A stretch of DNA of 64,000 bases from Pseudomonas piscis (GCF_009380155.1 NZ_WHUV01000003.1:62001-126000), one strand, 5' to 3'; counted from the stretch's first letter, positions 1-10,783 are shown. The notes: a model not told the origin generated them from the sequence alone. Numbers and translations are program-made.

Positions 1-735
1 CATCCGGACTGGACGGTGCGCGGCGGGGTGTCCAAGGGCTTTCGTGCGCCGAGCCTGAAGGAGGGCAGCGCCGGCGCGGCGACCGAGTCCGGTGGCCGTG
101 GCTGTGGCTCGCTCAAGCCCCTGGGATACAAGGAGGGTAGTTGCTGGATGGCCGGTAACCCGGACCTGACGCCCGAAACCAGCACCAACAAAGAGATTGG
201 CGTGTCCTTCAACCATGACGACTGGGAGCTGGGCCTGACCTATTTCCATACCGATTTCAGAGACAAGATCGAATATGCGCCTCTGGATTTCTACCAGGGT
301 CGCTGGTGGACCATGCTGGATAACATCGACAAGGCCCGGACCCGCGGCTGGGAAGGCACCACCCGGATTCCGCTGGGCGACTCGGTGAACTGGCGCACCA
401 ACGCCACCTACATGCTGGAAAGCCGCAACTTATCCACCGGCGAGGACCTGATCAGTGCGCCCAAGCTCTCGCTGTTCAGTGCGCTGGACTGGCAGGTCAA
501 CGATCGCTTGAGTACCGAACTGTCGGCGCAGCATGTGGGCAAGCAGCGAGGGATACGCAATGACTTCGTGCAGTCCTACACCACCTACGACTTGACGGCC
601 AACCTGGCCCTGACCAAGTGGCTGACCTTGAATGGCGGGGTACAGAACCTGCTGGACAAGGACCTGCGGGACGGCTCGACCAACTTCTATGTGCCTGGCA
701 GGGCGTTCTTCGCAGGGGCGACCACCTACTTCTGA
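1..735 (+). CDS. TonB-dependent siderophore receptor, C-terminal part (5' truncated by window)
   Basis: The reading frame is open from the first base, so only the last 244 residues of an outer-membrane receptor are visible. They show beta-barrel features: alternating aromatic/polar strands, the conserved block NPDLTPETSTNKEIG near residue 52 as in FepA/PfeA/PirA receptors, and a C-terminal Phe (ATTYF) recognised by the BAM machinery. By family it would import ferric catecholate siderophores using TonB energy; the substrate is inferred. The plug domain and TonB box lie outside the window. The gene converges on the porin gene, separated by a strong hairpin. Confidence 0.9.
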   Translation, partial: HPDWTVRGGVSKGFRAPSLKEGSAGAATESGGRGCGSLKPLGYKEGSCWMAGNPDLTPETSTNKEIGVSFNHDDWELGLTYFHTDFRDKIEYAPLDFYQGRWWTMLDNIDKARTRGWEGTTRIPLGDSVNWRTNATYMLESRNLSTGEDLISAPKLSLFSALDWQVNDRLSTELSAQHVGKQRGIRNDFVQSYTTYDLTANLALTKWLTLNGGVQNLLDKDLRDGSTNFYVPGRAFFAGATTYF

Positions 736-740
736 GGTTA

Positions 741-783
741 CAACAGGGCTACCCCATTGCCTGGCAGTGGGGCGGCCCTGTTG
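741..783. terminator. Convergent hairpin between receptor and porin genes
   Basis: CAACAGGGC at 741-749 pairs with GCCCTGTTG at 775-783, extended by an inner CCCCA/TGGGG pairing. It lies exactly between two converging genes, so it probably serves as a shared transcript end. There is no T-tract on either side, so intrinsic termination may be inefficient. Confidence 0.6.
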
Positions 784-795
784 TTGCGAGTAGGT

Positions 796-2118
796 CTAGA
801 ACACGTATTGCATGCGCATGACCAAGCCCTGGCCGGAGTCGTCGCCGACCGCATTGCGGATGTTGTCGGTCCTGGCCTTGATGTAGTTGGCGCTGAGTTT
901 CAGGGCTTCGTTGGCATACCAGTTGACCCCCAGGGTATGGCTCTTGCCCTGGGCATCGCCCACGCTGCGCAAGGCGCTGCTGGCGACCACGTTGTCATCC
1001 TCGACCTTCATGGCGTCATAGCGATAGAACAGTTCCCAGGCCCCGAGCGACTTGTCCTCGGGCTTGATGGTGTCGAACCTGGCGCCATCGAGCTTGTAGA
1101 TCCGCGGCTCGCCGGTGAGGGTGTAGGCCAGCTGTGCGTAGTAACCCGAGGCCTTGAGGTCCTTGGCCGCGGTATCGGCCTTTAGGGTACGGCGCAGGTA
1201 TTCGGCCTGGATCGAGAAGGCCTGCAAGGCCCAAGCCCCTTCGAGCCCCCAGACCGAGTCGCCTTTCCACAACCCGGACTGGGCCGTGGCGCCGCCGAAG
1301 ACCCCGCGGTTGCCGTTGCTGCCTGCGCTGTTGCCGCCATTGGTCTCCACGCCGCGGATGCCCATGCGCGAACGAATGCGGGTGTCGACGGCACTGTCCT
1401 TGAGATCCCGGTAGGCGTATTGCAGGCCCAGGTGCAGGACGTTGCCCGATTCATGCCAAGGCGCGAATACCCCGCGCAAGTTGTAGCGCTTGACGCTGTC
1501 GCCATCGGTATCGTTGTTGTTCTCGCTGAACAGGCTGCCTGACAGGTAGACCTGCTTGGCCAGCACAGCATTGGCTTGGACCCCCGTGCCGTTGTTGTCA
1601 CCCACCCACTCGGCGGCGTCATAGGACAGGTTGCGTTCCAGGGCCGTGACCCACTTGGAGCTGGTGGCTTTTTCCAGACCGAAGTCGGTGTAGAAGCGCC
1701 CGATCTTCAGGTTCAGTGGGGCGAAGCCGGTGTAGGTCACGGTCGCTTCATCGAAGTAACCGGTGCTGTCATTGCCGACGTTGCGCGACAGGTCGTAGTT
1801 GATCTGGTATTTCCAGTCGCGGTAGGCGGTGCCGCCCAGCTCCAGGTAGGCTCGGCGGAAGTAGGCGGCGTCCGCGGTATTGCCATTACGGGTGTAGTAG
1901 CCGTCGAAGCGGCCATAATCCGCCTGCAAGCGTCCGCCCAGCTTGAAGCTGAACTCCTTGTCGGTAGTGGCCACTTCCAGGCCACCTTTGGTTTTCACGA
2001 CGATATCGGCGCCGTCGGTGGTGACTGTGCCCGCATGTGTGGTGAGGGTGATTGCCATGCCCAACAGGCCGAAAACTGCTGCACAGCCCGTTGGGGTTCC
2101 GGTGGTTCTGACCGACAT
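796..2118 (-). CDS. Phosphate-selective porin, OprP/OprO family
   Basis: A 440-residue outer-membrane porin. A signal peptide ends near THA-GT (about residue 29), followed by the Porin_O_P domain with the typical [15 protein letters not shown] start of the barrel and repeated aromatic strands ending in the C-terminal MQYVF. OprP and OprO form trimeric anion channels for phosphate and pyrophosphate; which one this copy resembles more cannot be told here. The ATG is preceded by GGGAG at a normal distance. A Pho-box-like repeat lies about 105-120 bp upstream, consistent with phosphate-starvation control. Confidence 0.88.
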   Translation of the reverse strand: MSVRTTGTPTGCAAVFGLLGMAITLTTHAGTVTTDGADIVVKTKGGLEVATTDKEFSFKLGGRLQADYGRFDGYYTRNGNTADAAYFRRAYLELGGTAYRDWKYQINYDLSRNVGNDSTGYFDEATVTYTGFAPLNLKIGRFYTDFGLEKATSSKWVTALERNLSYDAAEWVGDNNGTGVQANAVLAKQVYLSGSLFSENNNDTDGDSVKRYNLRGVFAPWHESGNVLHLGLQYAYRDLKDSAVDTRIRSRMGIRGVETNGGNSAGSNGNRGVFGGATAQSGLWKGDSVWGLEGAWALQAFSIQAEYLRRTLKADTAAKDLKASGYYAQLAYTLTGEPRIYKLDGARFDTIKPEDKSLGAWELFYRYDAMKVEDDNVVASSALRSVGDAQGKSHTLGVNWYANEALKLSANYIKARTDNIRNAVGDDSGQGLVMRMQYVF

Positions 2119-2221
2119 ACTGCTCTCCCGTCCGTTTCTCTTTTTTGCCTTGAGTGGCCATGCCTGTAGGGCTGGCTGGGCGGATAGTTGTCAGCGCGGA
2201 TGAAGCTTTTTGTTGATTTAC

Positions 2222-2239
2222 ATGACGTTTTTATGTCGT
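2222..2239 (-). promoter_or_regulatory. Possible PhoB box upstream of the porin gene
   Basis: On the minus strand ACGACAT and ACGTCAT are separated by AAAA. This gives the 11-bp period of PhoB boxes, whose consensus half-site is CTGTCAT; the halves match at 4/7 and 5/7 positions. The rest of the 353-bp gap (2119-2471) holds no recognisable gene. Confidence 0.35.
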
Positions 2240-2471
2240 TCGGGCGGGGGCTATCCCACAGTCCAGGAATTTCAAGGGCCGTGGCGTGGTGGGGGCATGG
2301 CGAACCAGGTCCTTGGAATATGTCAGGAACATGAAAGATAAAAGTCATGGGCCGGATCGTGGGATCGAAGAGGCTGGCTATCGCACCAGCTCGCGGCAAA
2401 CAGAGAACGCCATCCAGAGGCGGGCGGGACTCTCGGGATAAGGCTTGTTCCCTTCCCCAGAAGCGGCGGGC

Positions 2472-3458
2472 TCAAGCGTCTGAGGGGGAGAACCACTCGC
2501 GGCGCTTGATGAAGGCCTGTTGAATCACTTCCACCAGGTTCCTGACTTCGGGGCGTGCAGCGGCCTGGGCATGGGTGCTGAGCCAGGCGTATTGCAGCAG
2601 CGGCGCATCGAACAGCTGCGGCAGCGGGAGCAGGGTCTTGTCCAGTCGGGCAATGTAGTCAGGCAACAGGCCGATGCAGGCGCAGTTCCTGATCAGATCC
2701 AGGGCCAGGTGCGGGTCGCCGGTTTGTGCGATACCGCCGGCGCGACGGCGTACCAGGCGGTTCCAGGGCTCCAGGGCGGGTATGTCATGGTGGCCGCTGA
2801 CCTGCACCAGCAGGTAGTCATCCAGTTGCTCAAGGCGCCAGGGCAGGACGTTCCTGGGGGCATAGCGCTTGGCCAGGTGGGCGCAATAGCGGATTTGCGC
2901 GAGGCGGATAGGTTGGGTGGTGGCGAAGCCGGGGTCCGGTCGTGGGCTTCCAGGGTCGGCCAGCCACAGCATGATGTCGGCCTTGCTCGAAGGCACTCCT
3001 TGCAGCGGAACCAGTTCCAGGTGCGAGGTGGCGTTGCGGCGCAGGAAGGTGATTAGGTCCCGGGTGAGGACGTCTCGCAGCAGCATGTCGGCGACGGCGA
3101 TGACCACGCTGGCCGGGCGGGCGGACTCGATCTTGCCGGGCGGCCGTAGCTCCTGGCGGCTGGAGAGGTCTTTTTGCAGGCGCTTGCCCACCAGGGTCAG
3201 GCTCAGCTTGTTGTCTTGGTAAAGAAATAGCGGCGTGCCTATGCATTGCTCCAGCACCAGCAGCTTCTTGCGTAGCACTGCCGCACTGATATTCAAGCTG
3301 CGGGCCGCTTGCTTGAACGAGGCGCAACGGGCGCTGGCCAGGAAGTATTGCGCGCAGTGGGTATCGATCCACTGCATGTCGATGCGCTGTTCTTCTGCAG
3401 CCATGGGCAGGCCCGGAGTGTCTGGCGGGCAACTGTTGGTGGTTCTCCGCTGCCCCAT
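2472..3458 (-). CDS. LysR-family transcriptional regulator
   Basis: An N-terminal LysR winged helix-turn-helix (FKQAARSLNISAAVLRKKL, about residues 45-65) is followed by a periplasmic-binding-like effector domain. I choose the ATG at 3456-3458 because AGGAG lies six bases upstream on the minus strand, giving 328 residues. A TTG 30 bp further upstream and ATGs at residues 19 and 28 of this version have poorer ribosome sites. It lies upstream of, and codirectional with, the porin gene but 353 bp away, so joint transcription is unlikely. The target genes and inducer are unknown. Confidence 0.85.
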   Translation of the reverse strand: MGQRRTTNSCPPDTPGLPMAAEEQRIDMQWIDTHCAQYFLASARCASFKQAARSLNISAAVLRKKLLVLEQCIGTPLFLYQDNKLSLTLVGKRLQKDLSSRQELRPPGKIESARPASVVIAVADMLLRDVLTRDLITFLRRNATSHLELVPLQGVPSSKADIMLWLADPGSPRPDPGFATTQPIRLAQIRYCAHLAKRYAPRNVLPWRLEQLDDYLLVQVSGHHDIPALEPWNRLVRRRAGGIAQTGDPHLALDLIRNCACIGLLPDYIARLDKTLLPLPQLFDAPLLQYAWLSTHAQAAARPEVRNLVEVIQQAFIKRREWFSPSDA

Positions 3459-3624
3459 GCCCGGCTCCTGGTTGGTATCCGGAGCCAAGGATACGCAACG
3501 CCACCTTTCACCAGCATCGCGGGCAAATTACTTATCTGTAATGCCTGGGTGGGGGAGGGAGCTGCTTGCAGCAAGGTGGTTCGAGCAACCCGCCAGTAGG
3601 CCGGGGGCTGGCAAAGCAGGGGCA

Positions 3625-3665
3625 TAAAAAACAAACCCCCGTGCATCCTGGGGATGTACGGGGGT
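3625..3665 (-). terminator. Rho-independent terminator after ychF
   Basis: On the minus strand a long stem formed by ACCCCCGTACATCC and GGATGCACGGGGGT (one mismatch, CCA loop) is followed by TTGTTTTTT. It closes the ychF transcript. Confidence 0.9.
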
Positions 3666-3683
3666 CGCTGTCGTCCGGGGGGA

Positions 3684-4784
3684 TCAGACGTTGAAGCGGA
3701 AGTGCATCACGTCGCCATCCTTGACGATGTATTCCTTGCCTTCCAGGCGCCACTTGCCGGCTTCCTTGGCGCCGGCTTCACCCTTGAACTGGATGAAGTC
3801 GTCATAGGCCACCACTTCGGCGCGGATGAAGCCTTTTTCGAAGTCGGTGTGGATCACGCCCGCCGCTTGCGGTGCGGTGGCGCCGACGCGAACGGTCCAG
3901 GCCCGAACTTCCTGCACGCCGGCCGTGAAGTAGGTCTGCAGGTTGAGCAGTTCGTAGCCTGCGCGGATCACGCGATTCAGGCCAGGCTCTTCCAGGCCCA
4001 GGGCCTCGAGGAACATGTCCTTTTCTTCACCTTCTTCCAGCTCGGCGATCTCGGCTTCGATCTTGTTGCATACCGGTACCACGACCGCGCCTTCTTCTTC
4101 GGCGATGGCCTTGACCACGTCCAGGTGCGGGTTGTTCTCGAAGCCATCCTCGGCCACGTTGGCGATGTACATCACCGGCTTGCTGGTCAGCAGGTGGAAG
4201 CCACGGATCACGGCCTTTTCTTCGGCGCTCATGTTCTTCATCAGGCTGCGTGCCGGCTTGCCTTCGGTGAAGTGCGGGATCAGCTGCTCGAGAATGGCCT
4301 TCTGGGCGAGGGCGTCCTTGTCGCCGCCCTTGGCATTGCGCGCGACCTTCTGCAGTTGTTTCTCGCAGCTGTCGAGGTCAGCGAAGATCAGTTCCAGATC
4401 GATGATCTCGATGTCGCGTTTCGGGTCGACGCTGTTGGAGACGTGAATCACGTTCTCGTCTTCGAAGCAGCGCACTACGTGGGCGATGGCATCGGTCTCG
4501 CGGATGTTGGCGAGGAACTTGTTGCCCAGGCCTTCACCCTTGGATGCACCTGCCACCAGGCCGGCGATGTCGACGAATTCCATGGTGGTCGGCAGGACGC
4601 GGTTCGGCTTGACGATCTCGGCCAGGGCATCCAGGCGCGCGTCGGGCATCGGCACGATGCCGCTGTTGGGCTCGATGGTGCAGAAGGGGAAGTTCTCCGC
4701 CGCGATGCCGGACTTGGTCAGGGCGTTGAACAGGGTGGACTTGCCGACGTTGGGCAGGCCGACGATGCCGCAATTGAATCCCAT
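3684..4784 (-). CDS. ychF: Redox-regulated ATPase/GTPase YchF (OLA1 family)
   Basis: A 366-residue P-loop protein of usual family length. The Walker A motif GLPNVGKS is at residues 9-16, a DIAGLV G3-type motif lies near residue 70, the middle is a coiled helical domain, and the C-terminal TGS-like domain ends [15 protein letters not shown]. YchF binds ATP better than GTP, associates with ribosomes and affects oxidative-stress responses. It is the last gene of the pth-ychF pair, with its start 22 bp after the pth stop, the usual gammaproteobacterial arrangement. Confidence 0.97.
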   Translation of the reverse strand: MGFNCGIVGLPNVGKSTLFNALTKSGIAAENFPFCTIEPNSGIVPMPDARLDALAEIVKPNRVLPTTMEFVDIAGLVAGASKGEGLGNKFLANIRETDAIAHVVRCFEDENVIHVSNSVDPKRDIEIIDLELIFADLDSCEKQLQKVARNAKGGDKDALAQKAILEQLIPHFTEGKPARSLMKNMSAEEKAVIRGFHLLTSKPVMYIANVAEDGFENNPHLDVVKAIAEEEGAVVVPVCNKIEAEIAELEEGEEKDMFLEALGLEEPGLNRVIRAGYELLNLQTYFTAGVQEVRAWTVRVGATAPQAAGVIHTDFEKGFIRAEVVAYDDFIQFKGEAGAKEAGKWRLEGKEYIVKDGDVMHFRFNV

Positions 4785-4806
4785 GGTGTTTCCCCTCGGG
4801 TAAGAG

Positions 4807-5391
4807 TCAGGCCTTCTGGCTGTGCAGGTTTTTCATCGCGCGGTTCCATTCACCGGCGAAGATATCCGGCAGCACGCCGAGGGCAAAATCGATGCTGGCA
4901 TCGAGTTTTTCCTGTTCGGCGCGTGGCGCACGACCCAGGACAAAGTTCGAAACCATGCTGGCGACGCCCGGGTGGCCGATGCCGAGCCGCAGGCGGTGAA
5001 AGGTATTCTGGTTGCCGAGCTGCGCGATGATGTCCCGCAGTCCGTTGTGCCCGCCGTGTCCGCCGCCGGTCTTGAGCTTGGCGACGCCGGGAGGCAAGTC
5101 TAGTTCGTCATGGGCCACCAGGATTTCTTCGGGCTTGATGCGGAAGAAACCCGCAAGCGCCGCCACGGCCTGGCCGCTGCGGTTCATGTAGGTGGTGGGA
5201 ATCAGCAGACGAATGTCCTGACCCTGGTGACTGAAGCGCCCGGTCAGGCCGAAATATTTGCGATCGGCCACAAGGTTCACACCTTGTTTGTCGGCGATGC
5301 GCTCAACAAAAAGGGCCCCTGCGTTATGCCGGGTCTGTTCGTATTCAGCGCCTGGATTACCCAGGCCGACGATCAGTTTTATGGCAGTCAC
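4807..5391 (-). CDS. pth: Peptidyl-tRNA hydrolase
   Basis: A 194-residue Pth protein, full length. Family signatures are visible: [17 protein letters not shown] at residues 9-25 with the catalytic His22, then HDELDLPPG near residue 94 and [12 protein letters not shown]. It releases peptides from tRNAs that dropped off ribosomes. It lies between rplY and ychF, so it belongs to a translation-related transcript. No oddities are seen. Confidence 0.97.
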   Translation of the reverse strand: MTAIKLIVGLGNPGAEYEQTRHNAGALFVERIADKQGVNLVADRKYFGLTGRFSHQGQDIRLLIPTTYMNRSGQAVAALAGFFRIKPEEILVAHDELDLPPGVAKLKTGGGHGGHNGLRDIIAQLGNQNTFHRLRLGIGHPGVASMVSNFVLGRAPRAEQEKLDASIDFALGVLPDIFAGEWNRAMKNLHSQKA

Positions 5392-5560
5392 GATAGGGGC
5401 CCTTCTCTGGAGTTGTGGATAACATCGCCGCGCAGCTTGGCAGCGGCGAAAGTGGACGACAACAGCTCATTTACCATGATGCGTAAACTTCGCGTTCTCG
5501 CCCGCTTTCTCGCTACGTCACTGTCCGCGATGTTTCCGCTACTCCGGCGTCAGAGTGAAA

Positions 5561-6160
5561 TTACTCTGCAGCGCCTTCAGCAGCTTCTGGAGCAACACGT
5601 GGAGCGTGGACGTTGGCTACTGCCAGGTCGTTGCCGTGTGCCAGGGCCACGAACTCAACGCCTTTAGGGGCCTTGATGTTGGACAGGTGAACGATGGTGC
5701 CGATTTCAGCGTCAGCCAGGTCGACTTCGATGAACTCAGGCAGATCTTTCGGCAGGCAGGAAACTTCGATTTCCGACACTACGTGGGAGATCTCGCCGCC
5801 TTTCTTCACAGGTGCAGATTCGTTGATGAAGTGCACTGGAACGATGGCGGTCAGTTTCTGGCCGGCAACTACGCGAACGAAGTCGGCGTGCATTACGTGG
5901 CCTTTGGCCGGGTGACGTTGCAGGGCCTTGATCACGACGTTCTGCTTGGTGCCACCGACGTTCAGTTCGATGATGTGGCTGTAGGCAGCTTCGTTTTCCA
6001 GCAGCTTGGCAATTTCCTTGGCCAGCATGCTGATGGATTCAGGGGCTTTGTCGCCACCGTAAACAACAGCTGGAACCAGGCTGGCGAGACGACGCAGGCG
6101 GCGGCTCGCACCTTTCCCCAGGTCGGAACGCACTTCAGCATTCAGGGTAAAATCATTCAT
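5561..6160 (-). CDS. rplY: 50S ribosomal protein L25 / general stress protein Ctc
   Basis: 199 residues of the long CTC-type L25: an N-terminal 5S rRNA-binding domain (about 1-95, with [10 protein letters not shown]) and a C-terminal TL5-like domain, ending in an Ala/Glu-rich tail. It binds 5S rRNA in the large subunit. It lies between prs and pth; about 170 bp separate it from pth, and a strong hairpin separates it from prs, so it may have its own promoter. Confidence 0.97.
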   Translation of the reverse strand: MNDFTLNAEVRSDLGKGASRRLRRLASLVPAVVYGGDKAPESISMLAKEIAKLLENEAAYSHIIELNVGGTKQNVVIKALQRHPAKGHVMHADFVRVVAGQKLTAIVPVHFINESAPVKKGGEISHVVSEIEVSCLPKDLPEFIEVDLADAEIGTIVHLSNIKAPKGVEFVALAHGNDLAVANVHAPRVAPEAAEGAAE

Positions 6161-6225
6161 TTTGTATCTCCAAAATAACCTCGTTCGCCTTGGCGTTTGC
6201 GACCAGCGCCAAGGGCGATACGGGC

Positions 6226-6266
6226 AAAAAAGCCCCGTCCCAACCTAGGTTGGGACGGGGCGCTTT
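6226..6266 (-). terminator. Terminator after prs, a perfect 30-bp palindrome
   Basis: Bases 6232-6261 form an exact inverted repeat with no unpaired spacer (half-site GCCCCGTCCCAACCT). On the minus strand it is followed by TTTTTT, so it should end or attenuate prs transcription before rplY. Confidence 0.9.
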
Positions 6267-6299
6267 TCGTCATCGAGATGTTTTGCCAGGGACTAGCCC

Positions 6300-7241
6300 T
6301 TAGCGGAACATCGCGCTGATCGATTCTTCGTTGCTGATGCGGCGAACCGCTTCGGCAACTACCGGTGCGATATCCAGTTGGCGGATACGTGCACAGGCTT
6401 GTGCTGCTGCGGACAGCGGGATGGTGTTGGTCACCACCAGCTCGTCCAGCACGGAATTTTCGATGTTCTCGATGGCCCGGCCCGACAGCACAGGGTGTGT
6501 GCAGTAGGCGAAGACCTTGGCGGCGCCATGCTCTTTCAGGGCCTTGGCCGCGTGGCACAGGGTGCCGGCGGTATCGACCATGTCGTCGACCAGAATGCAG
6601 GTGCGTCCTTCGACGTCGCCGATGATATGCATCACTTCGGAGTGATTGGCTTTCTCACGACGCTTGTCGATGATCCCGAGATCAACGCCCAGGGACTTGG
6701 CCACGGCACGTGCACGCACGACGCCGCCGATGTCCGGGGAGACGATCATCAGGTTTTCGAAACGCTGGTCTTCGATATCGTCCACCAGGACTGGGGAACC
6801 GTAGATGTTATCTACCGGGATATCGAAGAAACCCTGGATCTGGTCAGCATGCAGGTCAACCGTGAGAACACGGTCGATGCCGACAACGGTGAGCATGTCA
6901 GCCACGACTTTCGCGCTGATAGCCACACGTGCGGAACGCGGACGGCGATCCTGACGGGCATAACCAAAATAAGGAATAACAGCAGTGATACGAGTAGCCG
7001 AGGAACGACGGAAGGCATCAGCCATCACGACGAGTTCCATCAGGTTATCGTTGGTCGGAGCGCAGGTCGGCTGAATAATGAAGACGTCTTTACCGCGGAC
7101 ATTTTCATTGATCTCGGCAGTAATTTCGCCGTCGGAAAATTTTCCAACAGAAATGTCACCGAGAGGGATATGCAGCTGACGTACGACACGCCGAGCCAGA
7201 TCGGGGTTGGCGTTCCCCGTAAAGACCATCATCTTGGACAC
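6300..7241 (-). CDS. prs: Ribose-phosphate pyrophosphokinase
   Basis: 313 residues making PRPP from ribose 5-phosphate and ATP. The PRPP-synthase signature ([11 protein letters not shown] near residue 130) and the PRPP-binding loop [14 protein letters not shown] near residue 215 are visible. I use the GTG at 7239-7241 (protein begins with [10 protein letters not shown]), which gives the standard family N-terminus. The frame stays open upstream into the region before tRNA-Gln, but that extension is not conserved-looking. The tRNA gene lies 48 bp upstream on the same strand. Confidence 0.97.
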   Translation of the reverse strand: MSKMMVFTGNANPDLARRVVRQLHIPLGDISVGKFSDGEITAEINENVRGKDVFIIQPTCAPTNDNLMELVVMADAFRRSSATRITAVIPYFGYARQDRRPRSARVAISAKVVADMLTVVGIDRVLTVDLHADQIQGFFDIPVDNIYGSPVLVDDIEDQRFENLMIVSPDIGGVVRARAVAKSLGVDLGIIDKRREKANHSEVMHIIGDVEGRTCILVDDMVDTAGTLCHAAKALKEHGAAKVFAYCTHPVLSGRAIENIENSVLDELVVTNTIPLSAAAQACARIRQLDIAPVVAEAVRRISNEESISAMFR

Positions 7242-7289
7242 GCGCAGTACCTGAAGGCTGAGGGTATACCTGGATGAGTATAAGGAAAA

Positions 7290-7364
7290 TGGCAGGGGCG
7301 GCTGGATTCGAACCAACGCATGGCAGGATCAAAACCTGCTGCCTTACCGCTTGGCGACGCCCCT
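7290..7364 (-). tRNA. tRNA-Gln (anticodon TTG)
   Basis: A 75-nt cloverleaf on the minus strand including encoded CCA. The acceptor stem AGGGGCG pairs with CGCCCCT, the D arm is GCC...GGC, the anticodon stem GCAGG/CCTGC encloses loop TTTTGAT with anticodon TTG, and the T arm contains GGTTCGAATCC. It lies between ispE and prs on the same strand and is probably processed from their common transcript. Confidence 0.97.
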
Positions 7365-7400
7365 GTATCTGTTGCTTCGAGTGCCTGGCACTCGTTTCCG

Positions 7401-8252
7401 TTAGAGCAGTGTTTGCAGCTTGCGATGCAACATCGAAACGTTGCTCCCTTTTGCTACAAACCCTGTAAGGGTCTCTGTAAGAAGGGCCGAGACTTTATCA
7501 GCTTCAGCTTTGCTTGGGAAGCCCCCAAACACACAACTTCCAGTTCCAGTCAGTTTTGCTTCGGTAAATTTACCTAGCAAATTCAATGCGTTACGTACTT
7601 CTGGATAACGCCTTGCGACTACCGGAAGGCAGTCGTTTCTGCTGTTTCCCTTGGGAACGGGGCGCACTTTAATGGGCGCGCTGTCACGTGTCAACAGCGG
7701 ATCGGAAAAAATTTCTGCTGTACTTACAGAGACTTGCGGGACCAGCACGAGGTACCACGGCTCCTCGGGGTATTCGGGGCTGAGTTTTTCCCCGACGCCC
7801 TCGGCGAATGCCGCATGCCCACGGACGAACACCGGTACGTCGGCGCCCAGGGTCAAACCCAGTGCCGCCAGGCGGTCTTCATCCCAGTCCAGTTGCCAGA
7901 GATGGTTCAGGCCCAGCAGGGTGGTGGCGGCATTGGAGCTGCCGCCACCGATGCCGCCACCCATGGGCAGGATCTTGTCGATCCAGATGTCGATACCCAG
8001 GGCGCAGCCGGATTGTTCTTGGAGTTTCTTCGCGGCCTTGACGATCAGGTTGCTGTCGTGGGGGACGCCTTCGAACTCGGTATGCAGGCGGATCACCCCG
8101 TCATCACGTACGGCGAAAGTGATTTCGTCGCCGTAGTCGAGGAATTGGAACAGCGTCTCCAATTCGTGATAACCGTCTGCGCGACGTCCCAGGATATGCA
8201 GCATCAGGTTGAGCTTGGCCGGGGAGGGCAGGGTCAGCTTTTGCACGCTCAT
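7401..8252 (-). CDS. ispE: 4-diphosphocytidyl-2-C-methyl-D-erythritol kinase
   Basis: 283-residue GHMP kinase of the MEP isoprenoid pathway. It has the N-terminal [14 protein letters not shown] substrate segment and the ATP loop [17 protein letters not shown] near residue 95, plus the C-terminal GTGSCVFG motif. It starts one base after the lolB stop, so the two are translationally linked. Confidence 0.97.
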   Translation of the reverse strand: MSVQKLTLPSPAKLNLMLHILGRRADGYHELETLFQFLDYGDEITFAVRDDGVIRLHTEFEGVPHDSNLIVKAAKKLQEQSGCALGIDIWIDKILPMGGGIGGGSSNAATTLLGLNHLWQLDWDEDRLAALGLTLGADVPVFVRGHAAFAEGVGEKLSPEYPEEPWYLVLVPQVSVSTAEIFSDPLLTRDSAPIKVRPVPKGNSRNDCLPVVARRYPEVRNALNLLGKFTEAKLTGTGSCVFGGFPSKAEADKVSALLTETLTGFVAKGSNVSMLHRKLQTLL

Positions 8253-8253
8253 G

Positions 8254-8871
8254 TCATTGCCCCAGCTTGCGTGGTTGCCATTCCTTGATCACCAAGGTGA
8301 CGTCAAGGTCGCTGCCATGCAGCTTGATCCGCTCGGGCAACCAGTAGCCGTTCTGCTGCGAGTAGCTGCTGTACTCCACTTGCCAGCCGTCCTGTTCCAG
8401 GCTCGCCAGGTGGCTGTCGCCATCCAGGGTCAGGCGGCTCTTGCTACCCGGGGCGGGCAGGCCACGAACCCACCAGCCCAGGTGGGACACCGGCAGTTTC
8501 CAGCCCAGTTGTTCTTCCAGCAGCGACTCCGGACTGCTGGCTTCGTAGCGGCCCTGGTTGGCCACTTCGAGGCTGACCTGGCCCGGGCGACCGGTCAGGC
8601 GTGCGGCGCCGCGGCCCAGCGGGCCGGACAGGCGGATGTCGTAGTAATCCTGGCGTTGCAGCCAGAACAGCGTGCCGCTGCCGGAGTCCTTGGGGGCACG
8701 GATGCCGATCTTGCCGTTGATCTGCCAGCCATCGAGACCACTCAACTGGTCCTTGTGCTGGCGCCATTGCGCCGGGTTGCCCTGGCCCTGGACGGATTCG
8801 CGGGCGCCGAAACCGGCGCAGCCGGCCAGCAGGGCAATGAAGCTGAAAACGATGAAGTGGCGCACGAGCAT
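8254..8871 (-). CDS. lolB: Outer-membrane lipoprotein receptor LolB
   Basis: 205-residue lipoprotein with a signal peptide and lipobox LLAGC (Cys18), followed by the LolA/LolB half-barrel. LolB takes lipoproteins from periplasmic LolA and inserts them into the inner leaflet of the outer membrane. It follows the TPR lipoprotein gene by four bases and precedes ispE by one base, the common gammaproteobacterial order. Confidence 0.95.
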   Translation of the reverse strand: MLVRHFIVFSFIALLAGCAGFGARESVQGQGNPAQWRQHKDQLSGLDGWQINGKIGIRAPKDSGSGTLFWLQRQDYYDIRLSGPLGRGAARLTGRPGQVSLEVANQGRYEASSPESLLEEQLGWKLPVSHLGWWVRGLPAPGSKSRLTLDGDSHLASLEQDGWQVEYSSYSQQNGYWLPERIKLHGSDLDVTLVIKEWQPRKLGQ

Positions 8872-8875
8872 GGTC

Positions 8876-10600
8876 TTAAAGAGTCTCTGATCCGGTCAGG
8901 CGTTTGATGGTCTGGCGCAGCACGGGGTTGTCCGGCTGGTCCTTGAGGAACTTGCTCCAGATCTGCCGGGCTTCGCGCTGCTTGTCGTTATGCCACAGGA
9001 CTTCACCCAGGTGCGCCGCGACTTCCGGGTCGGGGAAGCGCTCCAGGGCCTGGCGCAGAAGGCGTTCGGCCTCGTCCAGGTTGCCCAGGCGATAGTTCAC
9101 CCAGCCCAGGCTGTCGAGCACCGCCGGATCGTCCGGCGTCAGCTGGTGGGCCTGTTCGATCAGGGCCTTGGCCTCGGCATAACGAGTCGTACGATCGGAC
9201 AAGGTATAGCCCAGGGCGTTCAGTGCCATGGCGTTGTCCGGTTCGCGCTGGATGATCAGGCGCAGGTCCTTTTCCAGCTGCCCCAGGTCATTGCGTTTCT
9301 CGGCCTGCATGGCGCGGGTGTAGAGCAGGTTCACGTCGTCGGGATACTGCTTCAGCGCCTGCTGGATGACGCTCCAGGCGCGCGGCCCCTGGTTGTTCGC
9401 CGACAGGGTCTCGACTTCGATCAGATACAGCTGGATGGCGTAGTCGGGTTGAGCGTCGCGAGCCGCCACCAAGCGTTTTTGCGCTTCATCGGTACGGCCG
9501 TTGTTCATCAGGATGTCGGCCTGGCGCAGTTGCGCCGGCAGGTAGTCGTTGCCCGGGCCGACCTGGGCATACTCGGCCAGCGCCCCTTGCGGGTCGTTGA
9601 GTTCTTCGGCGATCCGGCCCAGGTTCAGGTGCGCGGAATCTTCATGGCTTTCCCGGGCGATCAGGTCCTCGAGGTAGCCCTTGGCCTCGTCCCAGGCCTT
9701 GGCTTCCAGGCACACCAGCGCCAGGGAGTAGCGTAGTTCGTCGTCCTCGGGGTACTGCTGGACCAGGCTCGAGAACTGCGCCTTGGCATCTTCCATGCGG
9801 TCCTGCTCCACCAGCATGCGGGCGTAGGTCAGGCGCAGGCGCTTGTCATCCGGGTACTTGCGGATGCTTTTTTCCAGCAGCGGCAGCGCTTCCTTGCCGC
9901 GGTTCAGGCTTTGCAGCAGGCGGGCGCGCAACAGCAGCGGCGCCACTTCGCCGTCTTCCGGCGGATTCTCCTCCAGCAGGGCCAGGGCTTCCTTGGCGTC
10001 GCCATCCTGTTGCATCAGCAGGGCCTTGCCGAAAATCAGCTGGCTGTTGTGTGGGTGCTTTTGCAGTAAGCGGTCGAAACCTTTCATCAGGCCGTCACGG
10101 GTTTCCTGATCGGTATCGGCGGCGGACAGGGCCAGGAAGTCGAAATGGGTATCGCCCTTGCCCTGCAGGACCTTCTCCATATAAAGCATGGAATCGTCAT
10201 AGCGCCCGGCGCGGGCCAGCTGGATGGCGGCCGCACGCTGTGCCTCGAGGTCGTCGGGGGCGTTTTTCGCCCAGATCAGCGATGTATCCAGGGCCGCTTG
10301 GTCGGCGCCCAGGTACTCGGCGATGCGAAAGGCCCGCTCGGAGATGCCCGGGTCCTGGGTGTTGATGGCCTGGGTCACGTAGTTGTCCAGGGCAATGTCG
10401 AAGCGATTGCGCTGGCCCGCCAGCTCGGCGCTCAGCAGGCTGAAGACGGTGTCTTCGCTGAACGAGGAGTAGACCTTGGGCTTTTCAGGGGTCGGGGTGC
10501 TGTCTTCCACCGACGACGTGGCGTCCGATGAAACAGGGGCCAGGGATTGGCATCCGCTGAGGAAGACAAGGGCGAGGAGCAACGCGGAGGATCTATTCAT
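8876..10600 (-). CDS. TPR-repeat lipoprotein upstream of lolB
   Basis: 574 residues with a lipoprotein signal (LVFLSGCQ, Cys17) and many tetratricopeptide repeats across almost the whole length, for example the copies near residues 450-540 ([25 protein letters not shown]). It is predicted to be lipid-anchored and to act as a protein-interaction scaffold. The equivalent protein in other pseudomonads lies in the same place between hemA and lolB; its exact role is not known to me. It is divergent from hemA across a 183-bp promoter region. Confidence 0.9.
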   Translation of the reverse strand: MNRSSALLLALVFLSGCQSLAPVSSDATSSVEDSTPTPEKPKVYSSFSEDTVFSLLSAELAGQRNRFDIALDNYVTQAINTQDPGISERAFRIAEYLGADQAALDTSLIWAKNAPDDLEAQRAAAIQLARAGRYDDSMLYMEKVLQGKGDTHFDFLALSAADTDQETRDGLMKGFDRLLQKHPHNSQLIFGKALLMQQDGDAKEALALLEENPPEDGEVAPLLLRARLLQSLNRGKEALPLLEKSIRKYPDDKRLRLTYARMLVEQDRMEDAKAQFSSLVQQYPEDDELRYSLALVCLEAKAWDEAKGYLEDLIARESHEDSAHLNLGRIAEELNDPQGALAEYAQVGPGNDYLPAQLRQADILMNNGRTDEAQKRLVAARDAQPDYAIQLYLIEVETLSANNQGPRAWSVIQQALKQYPDDVNLLYTRAMQAEKRNDLGQLEKDLRLIIQREPDNAMALNALGYTLSDRTTRYAEAKALIEQAHQLTPDDPAVLDSLGWVNYRLGNLDEAERLLRQALERFPDPEVAAHLGEVLWHNDKQREARQIWSKFLKDQPDNPVLRQTIKRLTGSETL

Positions 10601-10701
10601 ATAGGAAGAGGGCGACTAACCTGCGGTCGGATCATCATGACACAAGCCTTCGGCCAAACATAACCGAGACTCAACGGGATGCCAGAACAGAGGCAGTCTA
10701 T

Positions 10702-10751
10702 TAGGACAATAGTCGGCGGGAGTTGTTCTGAATCTGTCGAAGTAGGACAAT
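10702..10751 (+). promoter_or_regulatory. Divergent hemA promoter region with a repeated TAGGACAAT
   Basis: TAGGACAAT occurs at 10702-10710 and again at 10743-10751. The second copy supplies a GACAAT hexamer 17 bp after TTGTTC, a plausible sigma70 -10/-35 pair for hemA. The repeat could be a regulator site or a duplicated promoter element. Confidence 0.35.
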
Positions 10752-10783
10752 TGCCGGCTTCTCGACATCATCAGCGACCTTGA

